A DNA stretch of 64,000 nt from Fervidobacterium changbaicum (GCF_004117075.1 NZ_CP026721.1:1612001-1676000); one strand, 5' to 3'. Positions 33,606 through 43,154 are shown, counted from the first letter of the stretch. Notes: generated from the sequence alone by a model not told the origin. Numbers and translations: made by a program.

Positions 33606-35489
33606 TCATTTCTGCTCTCTCAAGTATTGGTCAATACCTCTTGCTGCCCAGTAACCATCTGCGACACCATGTATTATGTCCGGCCCATTGACGATATCTC
33701 CACCAGCAAAAAGCCAAGGAATCTGTGTTTGCCTGAGATTGTTTGTAAGTATCCTTGGTCCGACGAACTGGAGCTTCGATTTCCATTCTTCTGGGAGATA
33801 CGAGTAATCGGGTGCTTGACCGATGGCTTCGATTATCATATCACCGTCGTAGTATTGAACTGTTGATTCGTCGAACTTAGGATTGAACCTTCTGTTTTCA
33901 TCGAAGACCTCGGTACATTTTACACATTCGATTCCTTTTATGTTGTCTCTATCATCGAAAATCACTCTTCTAGGACCCCAGCCCGGACATATCTTTACAC
34001 CTTCTTCAATGGCTTCTTCGATTTCTTCCATGTCAGCGGGCATTTCGTCGTGTGTTCTTTCAAGACATGTGACCGTGACATTTACCTCACCGTATTTCAT
34101 CTTTTGAAGCCTTGCCATACTCCTTGCGATATCCATTGCGACGTTTCCGCCACCGATAACTACGACTCGTTTGGGTATCTTCGGTTCCGGAGCTTCGCCG
34201 CGCAGGTAATCTCTTATAGCCCTCAACAGTGGCAATGCTTGGACAACATCTGGATGGTCAGAACCCGGGATTTTTGTAGACCTACCGAGTGTCAAACCAG
34301 TTGCCAAGAATATCGCATCGTACTTATTTTTCAACTCTTCGAATGTAATATCTTTCCCAACAGCGACACCGGTGAAGATCCTTACACCGAGTGATTCGAT
34401 GAATGCGATATCCTTATCAAGTGCTTCGTCTGGCAGCCTGTACCTCGGGATACCGTACCTCATGACACCACCAGGGCGGTTGAGTGCTTCGTAGATATCT
34501 ACCTCGTATCCCATCGTTGCCAAGAAGTAAGCAGCGGACAATCCTGCAGGACCACTACCAACGATAGCAACTTTCTTGGGTTGTTTTGTCACATCGAATG
34601 TCACAATTTCATGCCATTTTTCAGCTGGAACGCTATCCGTTATGTACCTCTTCAACCATCTGATAGCGATTGCTTCTCCCCTGTGAGAAATCGCACAGAC
34701 TTCCTCACAGCGATGTGTACAGACTCTTCCACAAACACTTGAGAGTGGATTTGCACCGAAGTTGTTTTGATCTTCGACACCTTTGAGAAGCCACTTGAGA
34801 GCGTCCTGTAAGTCATCTTTCCAAATTGCCTTTATATACTGTGGTATCTGCATGTGCTCTGGACACCTGTCAACACAGATAGCACACTCAACACACCTTG
34901 CAGCTTCAGATATAGCCTGCTCTTTACTGTAAGCTTTGACAAATTCAACAAAAGAATCCACACGTTCTTCAGCTGGGAGTGTTTCAGGCATAACTCTATC
35001 AAGGTCGAGTAAGTCGCTATCTTCATCCCTCGTCCAACCGATCTTGATTTCTTCTGGGGTCTTGTTAAGTATGCCTTTCTCAGTTGGCGCGAAGTAGAAG
35101 TCTTCAGGATTTGGAGAAATGAATATGTATTCCCTTGTCATTTTCAAAGAGCCTGTTGTACAGATGTCGACACACATAGCACAAAAACTACATCGGCCGT
35201 AATCTATCGTAGGTCTTTGTGGTTTCATGCCGTATTCTTGCTTCATATCAGGCACTTCTACCATCGTTATCGCATCAGTTGGACATATCTTTGCACAAGT
35301 TCCACAGCCGATACACTTTTCCCAATCGTTCACATGGAAACCTCTGTACCTTGGAGCAGCTTCCCTGGTTTCTTTTGGAACGCGTATAGTTACCGGCTTT
35401 TCAAAAAGATTTTTCCAAGCTATGAGCGGGGCGAAAAAACTCTTCTTTGGCGTTTCTGTTCTATTTTCTTTTATTTCCATCATCGGCAC
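33606..35489 (-). CDS. mbxN: Fusion: NuoI/MbxN-like ferredoxin subunit + GltD-type NAD(P)H flavoprotein
   Basis: 627 residues. Residues about 50-120 hold two [4Fe-4S] clusters of the NuoI/MbxN kind (CIGCGTCAKICP and CSFCAMCVDICT). About 80 residues later comes the GltD/NfnB-type N-terminal cluster region (CVECAICVDRCPEHMQIP; VCGRVCTHRCEEVC), then an FAD fold (VAIVGSGPAGLSAAYFLA), a pyridine-nucleotide fold (VVVIGGGNVAMDIARSM) and the FAD-closing motif FAGGDIVNGPDIIHG. The Pyrococcus MBX operon ends in a stand-alone MbxN. Here the added flavoprotein suggests that the complex exchanges electrons between ferredoxin and NAD(P)H. Translation follows mbxL at close spacing. Confidence 0.88.
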   Translation of the reverse strand: MPMMEIKENRTETPKKSFFAPLIAWKNLFEKPVTIRVPKETREAAPRYRGFHVNDWEKCIGCGTCAKICPTDAITMVEVPDMKQEYGMKPQRPTIDYGRCSFCAMCVDICTTGSLKMTREYIFISPNPEDFYFAPTEKGILNKTPEEIKIGWTRDEDSDLLDLDRVMPETLPAEERVDSFVEFVKAYSKEQAISEAARCVECAICVDRCPEHMQIPQYIKAIWKDDLQDALKWLLKGVEDQNNFGANPLSSVCGRVCTHRCEEVCAISHRGEAIAIRWLKRYITDSVPAEKWHEIVTFDVTKQPKKVAIVGSGPAGLSAAYFLATMGYEVDIYEALNRPGGVMRYGIPRYRLPDEALDKDIAFIESLGVRIFTGVAVGKDITFEELKNKYDAIFLATGLTLGRSTKIPGSDHPDVVQALPLLRAIRDYLRGEAPEPKIPKRVVVIGGGNVAMDIARSMARLQKMKYGEVNVTVTCLERTHDEMPADMEEIEEAIEEGVKICPGWGPRRVIFDDRDNIKGIECVKCTEVFDENRRFNPKFDESTVQYYDGDMIIEAIGQAPDYSYLPEEWKSKLQFVGPRILTNNLRQTQIPWLFAGGDIVNGPDIIHGVADGYWAARGIDQYLREQK

Positions 35490-35495
35490 CTCCCA

Positions 35496-36599
35496 TTACC
35501 TATCGATTTCCGGGGCACACACGCCCATTGTATCGAGCCAGATAGGTACATCATCTATCCTCGTTCCAGGTAGTAGGTGTTCCACACCGTAGAGTCCTTG
35601 TGGATAGGAAGCGCCTCTGACCGCTACTCTGTATGGTGTTTCCTCGCCGTTTGAGACGACGAGGTATCCGTACTCTCCACGTGTAGATTCAACGCGTGCG
35701 TACGCCATTCCCTTTGGAACCCTAATTCTCAAGCCGTTACCATCGGAAATTTTTGTATTCACAGGACCAGCTGGCATCTTTTCCAACGCCTGCCTGATTA
35801 TCCTGATGCTCTGTCTTATCTCCTTTGGTTTCAGGCTCATCCTTGCAAGTGCGTCGCCTTCTGTAGCTGTTGGAATTTCGAATTCTACCTTATCGTAGAA
35901 CAGATACGGGTCAACTTTTCTAATATCGTATGGCACACCTGTTGCCCTTAATCCGATGCCTGTCACACCTAGTTTTAAACAAGTTTCTGTGTCAATCTTT
36001 GCGATACCTTTCAACCTCGTATGGAGTATTCTGTTCTTAAGGATGAATGTTTCGTACTCTGGCATTCTTTGTTCTAAGTAATCCATTAACTTCAAAATCT
36101 TTTCTTCAAGCTTAGGTGGAAAGTCCTTTCTAACACCACCAGGGATGATGTACATATGGTAAATCCTTGCCCCCGTTAACTCCTCGAAAATGTCAAGGAC
36201 CCTGTCTCTGTCAGAAACACTCCAGAACATACTTGTGTACATTCCGGTAGGTCCTCCGATACCACCAAATGACCAAAGGTGGTTCGCAATGCGAGCAAGT
36301 TCGAGCACAATCATCCTTATCCACTGCGCCCTTTCTGGGACTTCGACTTTTGCTATCTTTTCAATTGCCATTGCATAACAAGCTTCGTTTATATCCGGCT
36401 CAGGCACACAAATACGTGGTATCAGCGCAAGGTTCTGATACCAAAGTCTTCTTTCCATGAGCTTTTCGAATCCACGGTGCAAAAAGCCCGGTAGTGGTCT
36501 TGCCTTGACGACAATGTCGCCTTCCACGTACATGTGGACGCTGAAATTACCGTGCATTCCAGGGTGATTCGGACCAAAGAACAGCTTCACTTCACCCAT
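35496..36599 (-). CDS. mbxL: Mbx large subunit, NuoD/hydrogenase-large-subunit-like (MbxL)
   Basis: 367 residues; ATG overlaps the end of mbxK by eight bases. The 49-kDa/NuoD fold is clear (FFGPNHPGMHGNFSVHMYVEGD; GFLHRGFEKLMERR; ELARIANHLWSFGG; GVTGIGLRATGVPYDIRKVDPY; SPRGEYGYLV-like ESTRGEYGYLVVSNG). NiFe hydrogenases have two CxxC pairs; here the first region reads PRICVPEP and the C-terminus DTMGVCAPEIDR, each with only one Cys, so it cannot bind a NiFe site. That identifies the Mbx/Mbs branch rather than the Mbh hydrogenase. Confidence 0.9.
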   Translation of the reverse strand: MGEVKLFFGPNHPGMHGNFSVHMYVEGDIVVKARPLPGFLHRGFEKLMERRLWYQNLALIPRICVPEPDINEACYAMAIEKIAKVEVPERAQWIRMIVLELARIANHLWSFGGIGGPTGMYTSMFWSVSDRDRVLDIFEELTGARIYHMYIIPGGVRKDFPPKLEEKILKLMDYLEQRMPEYETFILKNRILHTRLKGIAKIDTETCLKLGVTGIGLRATGVPYDIRKVDPYLFYDKVEFEIPTATEGDALARMSLKPKEIRQSIRIIRQALEKMPAGPVNTKISDGNGLRIRVPKGMAYARVESTRGEYGYLVVSNGEETPYRVAVRGASYPQGLYGVEHLLPGTRIDDVPIWLDTMGVCAPEIDR

Positions 36600-37155
36600 T
36601 TATATCACCCCTTGTGTCTTCTAAATCTGCTCTTATTATCTTTGCTTCATGGATCGCATCCTTTTCGTATTCCCTGTCTGGGAAGTGTTCTTTTGAGAAC
36701 TTCAATGGGTCAAAATCTTTTCTGAGTGGTGGTAAATCGTTCCAGAGCTCGAGGAAGAGTGGCAATCTGCATCTCTCGTTTCCTTCGAATTCCACACCGA
36801 AGAATTCGTGGACATCACGCTCGTAGTACTCCGCAGTTGGCCACATATCTTTGACGGTGTAGAAGACAGGTTTATCTCTGTCAATAAATGTAGAGACAAG
36901 TAACGTGACACCATTTGACCAGTTGAAGAGTATGTAAACAAGTTCGAATCTCTTCTCTTCGATCCAGTCGATACAAGTCAAAATGGAGAGATGCGAATAG
37001 CCTGATTCTTTCAGGAAAGCGAGCAACGGTATTGTCTTATCGTTTTCTGCAATGAGTTTATGCTGTCTTTCTGCAATATCTTCGACCCTGACATCGAAGA
37101 GCTTCTTAGCTTTTTCAAGTATTTCGGCAACGTTATTATTCATGGAATTCGTCAT
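36592..37155 (-). CDS. mbxK: Mbx subunit, NuoC-like (MbxK)
   Basis: ATG at 37155, seven bases after GGAGAGGTG and overlapping the mbxJ stop region; 187 residues. The 30-kDa/NuoC signature is present: ERDVHEFFGVEFEGN...LPLFLELWNDLPPLRKDFDP. It joins MbxL and the ferredoxin subunit in the peripheral arm. Confidence 0.88.
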   Translation of the reverse strand: MTNSMNNNVAEILEKAKKLFDVRVEDIAERQHKLIAENDKTIPLLAFLKESGYSHLSILTCIDWIEEKRFELVYILFNWSNGVTLLVSTFIDRDKPVFYTVKDMWPTAEYYERDVHEFFGVEFEGNERCRLPLFLELWNDLPPLRKDFDPLKFSKEHFPDREYEKDAIHEAKIIRADLEDTRGDING

Positions 37156-37681
37156 GGACAATCACCTCTCCGAGACTCCTCAACTGATTCTGCTTGTACC
37201 ATTCGTAATTTTCCTTGTACCTCTTCCAGCCGTTCGCTTCGCCTTTCCTTATCATCTCCATCAGCGTATTAAAAGCGTTGAGTATCGCCTCCGGTCTTGG
37301 CATACAACCTGCGATGTAAAGGTCGACAGGTAAGTAATAGTCAAGTCTGTTGATTGTGGAATAAGAGTCGAAATATATGCCACCGTTTATCGTACATGAG
37401 CCGAATCCAATGACGTACTTTGGATCGGCCATCTTTTCGTACGTGTAAATGACCCTTCTGAGAGTTTTGACACTCAGGTATCCAGTTATCAAGAGTATGT
37501 CGGCTTGTCTTGGAGTTGCCATTGGTCCCATCCCAAGACGCTCCATATCGAATCGAGAAGTCATCGATGGTGGCAATTCGACAGCACCACAACCGGTACA
37601 GTAATGGAGCATCCACATTGATCTACTTCTCAATTGGTCTGCTATCTTTTCCCATACACTTCTTTCATCTATCTTAGCCAT
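37136..37681 (-). CDS. mbxJ: Mbx small subunit, NuoB-like (MbxJ)
   Basis: ATG at 37681 behind GGAGGTG; 181 residues. It carries the ligands of the proximal [4Fe-4S] cluster: CTGCGAVELPP, GFGSCTINGG and IAGCMPRPEAIL. The cluster hands electrons to the active-site region of MbxL. It overlaps mbxK by 20 bases. Confidence 0.9.
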   Translation of the reverse strand: MAKIDERSVWEKIADQLRSRSMWMLHYCTGCGAVELPPSMTSRFDMERLGMGPMATPRQADILLITGYLSVKTLRRVIYTYEKMADPKYVIGFGSCTINGGIYFDSYSTINRLDYYLPVDLYIAGCMPRPEAILNAFNTLMEMIRKGEANGWKRYKENYEWYKQNQLRSLGEVIVHDEFHE

Positions 37682-37710
37682 CCATTTCACCTCCGCATTA
37701 TCCATTCAGC

Positions 37711-38610
37711 TTAAAATACCCAGCCGTTTACAACAAAGAAAGCCTGCAAAAACGCAAGAAGTATTGGAACTGTCCAATAGAACGCCACTGCTTGCTCGAT
37801 TCTGAATCTTGGTAGTACAGCCGAGACCATAACTGCAAAAGTCCAAACGATGAAGTATTTGAGCAAGAAAACAAAGAACGTCCCGCCGCCAAGGAAGAAG
37901 TCAACGAAAAGACTTATTTCAATGAATTCCATAAAAGTGTTCATCAGCATCAGCAAGCCCATGTATTTTGCCGAGAGTTCAACCATGGGACCAGACGCGA
38001 TTTCCGCTGGTGCTATTGGTGCTTCAAACGGTTCTTTACCAAGCATGCCTTGGAGGGAAATAAGCGCAACTAAAGCACCTATTGGAAACTTTACGATGTT
38101 CCATTCCCCTGCTTGTGCCTGTGCTTCGATAATTGATGAGATATTTCCCGTTTTGTAGTAGAAAAGCAGTGTAGTGATAACGATGAGATATGGAACTTCA
38201 TAACCGAGCATAAGTGTGAGAGCCCTTGCAACACCGATGGATGCCCACGGGTTTCCTGTACCTACCATACCCATTGCCATACCTAATGCTCCAACTGTGA
38301 ACAGATACGCTATTACAAAGAAGTTATCAAGCCCTGGGAACGCTACTAAATTTCCGAGTGGAACGAACGAAAGTGTCGCAATAACACCGCCAAGGGCCAT
38401 AAGCACGCCAAAATCGAATATCCAGCCGTGCGTCCAACCATGCTTAGTTAAGGTTTTGAAGACATCTATAAAATTCTGATACCAAGGTGGACCGTACCTT
38501 TTCTGGATACGCGCGGTTATCTTTCTACCTATACCTTCGAATGTCAAACCAAAAAAGAACGCGGTAAATAATACGCCTGCTACTCTTCCAGCTGTCGCTA
38601 ATCCTGTCAT
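37711..38610 (-). CDS. mbxM: Mbx membrane anchor, NuoH-like (MbxM)
   Basis: 299 residues with about eight membrane segments; ATG after GAGGTGGTAAGCG. Family stretches ARIQKRYGPPWYQNFIDVFK and the cytoplasmic-loop acidic motif GKEPFEAPIAPAEIASGPMVELSAKY-like region (38000-37920). It links the peripheral arm to the ion-pumping membrane arm. Confidence 0.92.
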   Translation of the reverse strand: MTGLATAGRVAGVLFTAFFFGLTFEGIGRKITARIQKRYGPPWYQNFIDVFKTLTKHGWTHGWIFDFGVLMALGGVIATLSFVPLGNLVAFPGLDNFFVIAYLFTVGALGMAMGMVGTGNPWASIGVARALTLMLGYEVPYLIVITTLLFYYKTGNISSIIEAQAQAGEWNIVKFPIGALVALISLQGMLGKEPFEAPIAPAEIASGPMVELSAKYMGLLMLMNTFMEFIEISLFVDFFLGGGTFFVFLLKYFIVWTFAVMVSAVLPRFRIEQAVAFYWTVPILLAFLQAFFVVNGWVF

Positions 38611-38613
38611 CGC

Positions 38614-40428
38614 TTACCACCTCACCCACATGATTAACGCAAGTACCACAGCGACCCAGAACAGATACGCAGAAGCTGTCCTTCGAGCCAGATAATCGAC
38701 AAACTTCCCAAACGCTTTAAGTGCGTTAACAATCGAAAGGTACCAATCCTCGAAAGATGGGTGACCTTCGTATTCTCTTTCTAAGAACGCGTAGAACTTT
38801 GATGCGTAATGGTACAGGTCGTAATTGTGTAAGAATTCTCCTGAGGTGTATTGGTCTTCCAGCGGTATTTTCTTTCCTTTGGGCATAAGGGCGTAGATGA
38901 TAGCAGCGATGATGAATCCAACTGCAAACATCACAAAGACCATCCATGTATCCCAGTAGCCCATACTGGTTTTCAAGAGCGTACCTTCGAATTCAAATGG
39001 TGTCATTCCGAATTCTTTCTGCACATCTGTGATCCAAACGAGCACCTGCTGTGGGAAGACGCCCCAGAGTACTGTAAGTGCAACGAGGATTATCATTGGA
39101 ATCTGCATGATTATGGGTGCTTCTTTGACATCTTTGTGTTTGCTCTTCAACTGACCAAGGAATACACCTGCAAGTGGTCTGAAGACGTAAAGGAATGAAC
39201 CGATGCTACCAACAAAAACGAACATCTCAGTGACGAACATACCTTTTGATACAAGCGATTGGAAGATCATCCACTTCGAGATAAAGCCGCTTGTCGGTGG
39301 AATTCCTGCCAATGAGATGATACCTACAAGGTAGGTTACAAACGTTACTGGCATTCTGTGGATTAACCCACCCATTTCATCGATTTTCGTGGTTCCAGTT
39401 CTGTAAACTACTGCGGCAAACGAGAGGAATATCATCGTTGCTGCAAGTGCGTGGTTGATTATGTGGAACAACCCACCTGCATAACCAACTTGGTGGAGCG
39501 TTGCCAGACCGATGAGTATGTAACCACTGTTTGCTACTGTTGAATATGCAATCAGCATCTTCATATCGTTCTGCTTAATTGCCATTAATGTTCCAACGAG
39601 GATCGAGATGTTACCGAGCCAGATGAGAATATACGAAAGTATGTTCACTCCGTTGTAGAACTCTGCAAACATATTTGCGATTGGAAAGACGCTCAGAATA
39701 AGTGCGATTAAGTAGGATCCCATCTTCACAAGCTGACCGGAAAGAACGGCACTGAATGTGTCTGGTGCGTTACCGTGGACGTTCCTAAGCCACACGTGTA
39801 GCGGGAAAACACCGCTCTTGGCTATGCCAGCTGCAAGCAGTAGCAAGACAACTGCCCATTTGAATCCGGAAGATGCGCTTTGAATATACTGCCCAATTTC
39901 GAATATATCGAATGTGTTGTATCTTTCATACAGTATGAAGACCCCGTAGAGGAAAAGATAAGTACCGATCGAGCTTATGACTATATACCAGATCGTAGCC
40001 TTCTTTGCTTCTTCTTTTCCCATCGGCACTATGAAAAGTGACGCAAGCAGTGCGATTTCCCAGAAGATGTAAAGAACTATCAAGTTTGCTGAGAAAAATA
40101 CACCCAATGTGCCAAGCAACGTTAATATCGAAAGTACGTTGAATGCTGATGGTCGCTTTGCTTTTGTAATCCATGCAATGTTGAAAAATCCATAGCATGC
40201 AAAGACTAACAGAGTGATTATCGAAAGATATTTGGACAAAGCGGTAAATCTCAGCACGTTTTCAAAACCGAATAACGATTCTGATATCCCTGTGGGCATA
40301 CCCCAAAGCATGTACAATCCGTAGACGGACAAAGCAAACAATACAATAGGACCGAGATGTTTGTTTATCTTTGAGAGAAGGTATCCTACAAGTGCGCCTA
40401 TGGCAAGGTATATTATCAAACTCTGCAT
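38614..40428 (-). CDS. mbxH': Mbx antiporter-like subunit H' (MrpA/NuoL-NuoN-like)
   Basis: ATG at 40428, eight to nine bases after GGGGGT, is preferred over the GTG at 40434; 604 residues and about fifteen membrane segments. The proton-conducting transporter core is visible: LLLAAGIAKSGVFPLHVWLRNVHGNAP with its conserved Lys, AYSTVANSGYILIGLA, and a discontinuous-helix Pro near SLAGIPPTSGFISKW. A longer C-terminal extension with a final membrane helix (ASAYLFWVAVVLALIMW) recalls the lateral-helix part of NuoL/MbxH'. Expected to move Na+ or H+. Confidence 0.88.
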   Translation of the reverse strand: MQSLIIYLAIGALVGYLLSKINKHLGPIVLFALSVYGLYMLWGMPTGISESLFGFENVLRFTALSKYLSIITLLVFACYGFFNIAWITKAKRPSAFNVLSILTLLGTLGVFFSANLIVLYIFWEIALLASLFIVPMGKEEAKKATIWYIVISSIGTYLFLYGVFILYERYNTFDIFEIGQYIQSASSGFKWAVVLLLLAAGIAKSGVFPLHVWLRNVHGNAPDTFSAVLSGQLVKMGSYLIALILSVFPIANMFAEFYNGVNILSYILIWLGNISILVGTLMAIKQNDMKMLIAYSTVANSGYILIGLATLHQVGYAGGLFHIINHALAATMIFLSFAAVVYRTGTTKIDEMGGLIHRMPVTFVTYLVGIISLAGIPPTSGFISKWMIFQSLVSKGMFVTEMFVFVGSIGSFLYVFRPLAGVFLGQLKSKHKDVKEAPIIMQIPMIILVALTVLWGVFPQQVLVWITDVQKEFGMTPFEFEGTLLKTSMGYWDTWMVFVMFAVGFIIAAIIYALMPKGKKIPLEDQYTSGEFLHNYDLYHYASKFYAFLEREYEGHPSFEDWYLSIVNALKAFGKFVDYLARRTASAYLFWVAVVLALIMWVRW

Positions 40429-40430
40429 TA

Positions 40431-41810
40431 TCACATACCCCCTTTCAACAACGTATCGAAGTACGTTCTGAAATCAAAGACGTAACTTGCTGCTTTGTCT
40501 GTGTAAGACATTACTAAATCAGGCATAAAGCCTATCACAACTAAAGAAAGTGCAAAGAGTAGGATAACAACTTGTGCACCGAATGGGAGGTAGAGTTCTT
40601 CTTCCTCCTCGTTCTCTTCTTTTGGATACCAAAGGTCAACATTCCATTTGATTAAGTACCCTGCTTCTATAACTGTAGCAGCAAGCAGTACCGCTGGAAG
40701 TATGAAGTCTCCCGCTTTGAAAAGCGCCGTGAGTAGGGTGATCTTTGCCCAGAACCCTGCTGTCAGTGGGAAACCGATGAGTGATATCGTTGCAAGCGAG
40801 AAGGCTATTCCAGCTGCAGAGTTGCTTTTAAAGCCTTTCTGGTTGAGATAACCGTAGATTGTGAATAGTATGAACATGGAAATTGCCTCATTGAAAAGGT
40901 ATAAATATGCGGCCGAGACAATTGCTTCGCTACCGAGGGAACCTGAAGAGAGCGCTGCCATGACCGTGCTTGCTCCTGCAATGGATGCGTATGCGAGCGC
41001 TCTTCCCAAAGTTTTTTGCTTCATTGCGGCAAGCTGTGATACTACAATCGATATCAAAGAAAGTATGTAGACCGGCATTGGTTTAACAGGTTCCAAAACG
41101 TTGAAAAAGATTCTTGAGAAAAGGTAGAAGATAGCGACTGTTACTGTGCTACCAAGAGCTACGGGTGTAACCGTCGAACCATTTGAATACACATCCGGCG
41201 CCCAAAGACCGAGTGGAAGTATCTTGAGCTCAACAAGAAGAGCGATGAGAATCATAACGCCTGCGATTTGAACGTACTCCGGTGTGGCTATGAAACCAGC
41301 GTATCCCATGTTGAGAGTTCCAGCATAGACATACATCGAAACAACGCCTATAAGGTATAAAACACCTGCGACTGAGCCGAAAATGAGGTATTTGAAAGCT
41401 GCGTAAGAATTCCTATTCTGCGCTGCCAACACGTAAGCAACTGCAGCAATGATTTCAAGGAATACAAAGGAATTGAAGAAATCACCTGTTAAGAGTAGTC
41501 CGTTCAGTGCAGCTGTGAGCACGAGCAAGAGCACACCAATTTTGTCTTCGTACGTTGCTGAAATCGAAAGTGCGAGCAAAACCAAATTGACTAACAAAAG
41601 GAACGGATAGTTCACATTATCAAGCAGCAAAACAATACCGTAAGCTGCAGGCCATTTTCCAATTTCTACGACCTGGACTGGATGGACAAAGCCTATCAAA
41701 AGTGCAAGGTTGAAAAGAACAACAAGTGGCAGAATGTATTTACTCAGTTTCGGAAATGCTATTGTTGCAAATGCGAACGCAAGAGGAGCGGCAACAAGCA
41801 ATGCGATCAT
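40431..41810 (-). CDS. mbxH: Mbx antiporter-like subunit H (MrpD/NuoN-like)
   Basis: 459 residues, ATG overlapping the mbxG stop (ATGA). About fourteen membrane segments; antiporter core residues in LVELKILPLGLWAPDVYSNG and LISIVVSQLAAMKQKTLGRALAYASIAG (here given as landmarks 41000-41250). Second of two ion-channel subunits of the complex. Its stop overlaps the H' start region. Confidence 0.88.
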   Translation of the reverse strand: MIALLVAAPLAFAFATIAFPKLSKYILPLVVLFNLALLIGFVHPVQVVEIGKWPAAYGIVLLLDNVNYPFLLLVNLVLLALSISATYEDKIGVLLLVLTAALNGLLLTGDFFNSFVFLEIIAAVAYVLAAQNRNSYAAFKYLIFGSVAGVLYLIGVVSMYVYAGTLNMGYAGFIATPEYVQIAGVMILIALLVELKILPLGLWAPDVYSNGSTVTPVALGSTVTVAIFYLFSRIFFNVLEPVKPMPVYILSLISIVVSQLAAMKQKTLGRALAYASIAGASTVMAALSSGSLGSEAIVSAAYLYLFNEAISMFILFTIYGYLNQKGFKSNSAAGIAFSLATISLIGFPLTAGFWAKITLLTALFKAGDFILPAVLLAATVIEAGYLIKWNVDLWYPKEENEEEEELYLPFGAQVVILLFALSLVVIGFMPDLVMSYTDKAASYVFDFRTYFDTLLKGGM

Positions 41811-42151
41811 TCTATCACTTCCTTTGCTGCGCGAATTTCTTCGGCATCGACTGAGGAGTATTCTTCATGGATGTGCACCAAAAGCATGGAAGCAACTGCC
41901 AATGTCCCGACACCTATAACGATTGCTGTAAGAACAAGGGCTTGTGGAAGTGGGTCGACGAAATTAGCAAGTGGTGTAACTGCAGAATAAATAGGTGCTT
42001 CTCCACCTTGCAGATAACCGAGAGATACTATGAAGATATTTACCGCGGTGTCTATTATCGTTAACGAAACGAGCTGTTTGAACAGATTCTTCTGGGAGAC
42101 TATGCCGTACAGTCCAATTCCTATCAAAATAAAGACGATGTAGTATATCAT
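41807..42151 (-). CDS. mbxG: Mbx subunit G, MnhC/NuoK-like
   Basis: 114 residues, three membrane segments. NuoK/MrpC pattern: GIGLYGIVSQKNLFKQLVSL, DPLPQALVLTAIVIGVGTLA. ATG overlaps the preceding stop by four bases. Confidence 0.9.
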   Translation of the reverse strand: MIYYIVFILIGIGLYGIVSQKNLFKQLVSLTIIDTAVNIFIVSLGYLQGGEAPIYSAVTPLANFVDPLPQALVLTAIVIGVGTLAVASMLLVHIHEEYSSVDAEEIRAAKEVIE

Positions 42152-42876
42152 GCCTTATCCCCCTCCCTCATTTCAGATACAAGGCTTGACAACTCGGCTC
42201 CAACTTTGAAGCCGATGAGTGTATACACGATAGGTACTACGCCTGCACTGAATAAATTTCCAACAACGCCAGTTGGGAGGAAGTTTGCAAGAAAGACACC
42301 TACAATAGCCATGCCGATGAGTCCAACCAACACGTATCCAGAACCAGCAATTTGTTCTGTGTGCTTTGCAATTTCGGTCACTTTAAATTCGTTCTTCGAA
42401 AGCATCAACAACAAAACACCGAGTGCGATGATCGTTCCGCCGGGAAAACCTCCACCGGGAGTGAGGTGACCATGGATAAACACATAAGCTCCGAAGAGTA
42501 GTATAAGTGGGAAGACTATACCAGTAGCTGTAGCCAACACCTTATGTTCTTCAAATTCAATTCTTCGCTTTCTGATATTAGCAAGAATCCCAACACCGAG
42601 TGCTGCTGCAAACAGAACGGTGACCTCTCCAAGTGTGTCAAACGAACGGTAGTTCACAACGATCGATGTTACGACGTTTGCACTGCCGTCTTCCAAGTCT
42701 TTAGATTTCTTGAATTCTACAGGCTGGTATTCCTTCGTTGTTGACTTACTTATATAGTCGAAGGAAACTCTTCTGTACATATCGATATTCCCAAACATTG
42801 GGAGCGTCGGGTAATAAGAAGCAATTAAAAAGTACAGAAAAACAGCACTGATGAGAACTGCCCAGATCCTTCTCAT
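42148..42876 (-). CDS. mbxF: Mbx subunit F, MbhE-like segment fused to MnhB domain
   Basis: 242 residues. The N-terminal 105 residues (RRIWAVLISAVFLYFL...YRSFDTLGEVTVLFAAALGV) match the MbhE-type segment; the rest is MnhB-like (ATGIVFPLILLFGAYVFIHGHLTPGGGFPGG). Both parts belong to the Mrp-type antiporter module. Confidence 0.88.
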   Translation of the reverse strand: MRRIWAVLISAVFLYFLIASYYPTLPMFGNIDMYRRVSFDYISKSTTKEYQPVEFKKSKDLEDGSANVVTSIVVNYRSFDTLGEVTVLFAAALGVGILANIRKRRIEFEEHKVLATATGIVFPLILLFGAYVFIHGHLTPGGGFPGGTIIALGVLLLMLSKNEFKVTEIAKHTEQIAGSGYVLVGLIGMAIVGVFLANFLPTGVVGNLFSAGVVPIVYTLIGFKVGAELSSLVSEMREGDKA

Positions 42877-43154
42877 TTCTTCTCACCTGCCTTCATCCTA
42901 AAGAGCGCAAAAATCATCACTGCGCTCGCAAGACCAGAGCCAACGGCTGCTTCGGTGATAGCCACATCTGGAGCTTTCAGGACGATGAAAAGCAGAACGG
43001 AGAGCAAACTAACTGCAGAGAGAGCAAGTATAGAATCGAAAACCTTCTTCGCTTCAACGGCGAATAGTGAGTAGATTATCATAAGACCTCCGATGAGGTA
43101 GAAAATCCAATCGAGAAGCTCAAGATTTTGGAAAAATTCGATAATATTACTCAT
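42873..43154 (-). CDS. mbxD: Mbx subunit D, MrpA-C/DUF4040-type
   Basis: ATG at 43154 after GGTGGTGAG, overlapping mbxC by eight bases; 93 residues, three membrane segments. Family stretch KVFDSILALSAVSLLSVLLF and APDVAITEAAVGSGL. Confidence 0.87.
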   Translation of the reverse strand: MSNIIEFFQNLELLDWIFYLIGGLMIIYSLFAVEAKKVFDSILALSAVSLLSVLLFIVLKAPDVAITEAAVGSGLASAVMIFALFRMKAGEKK

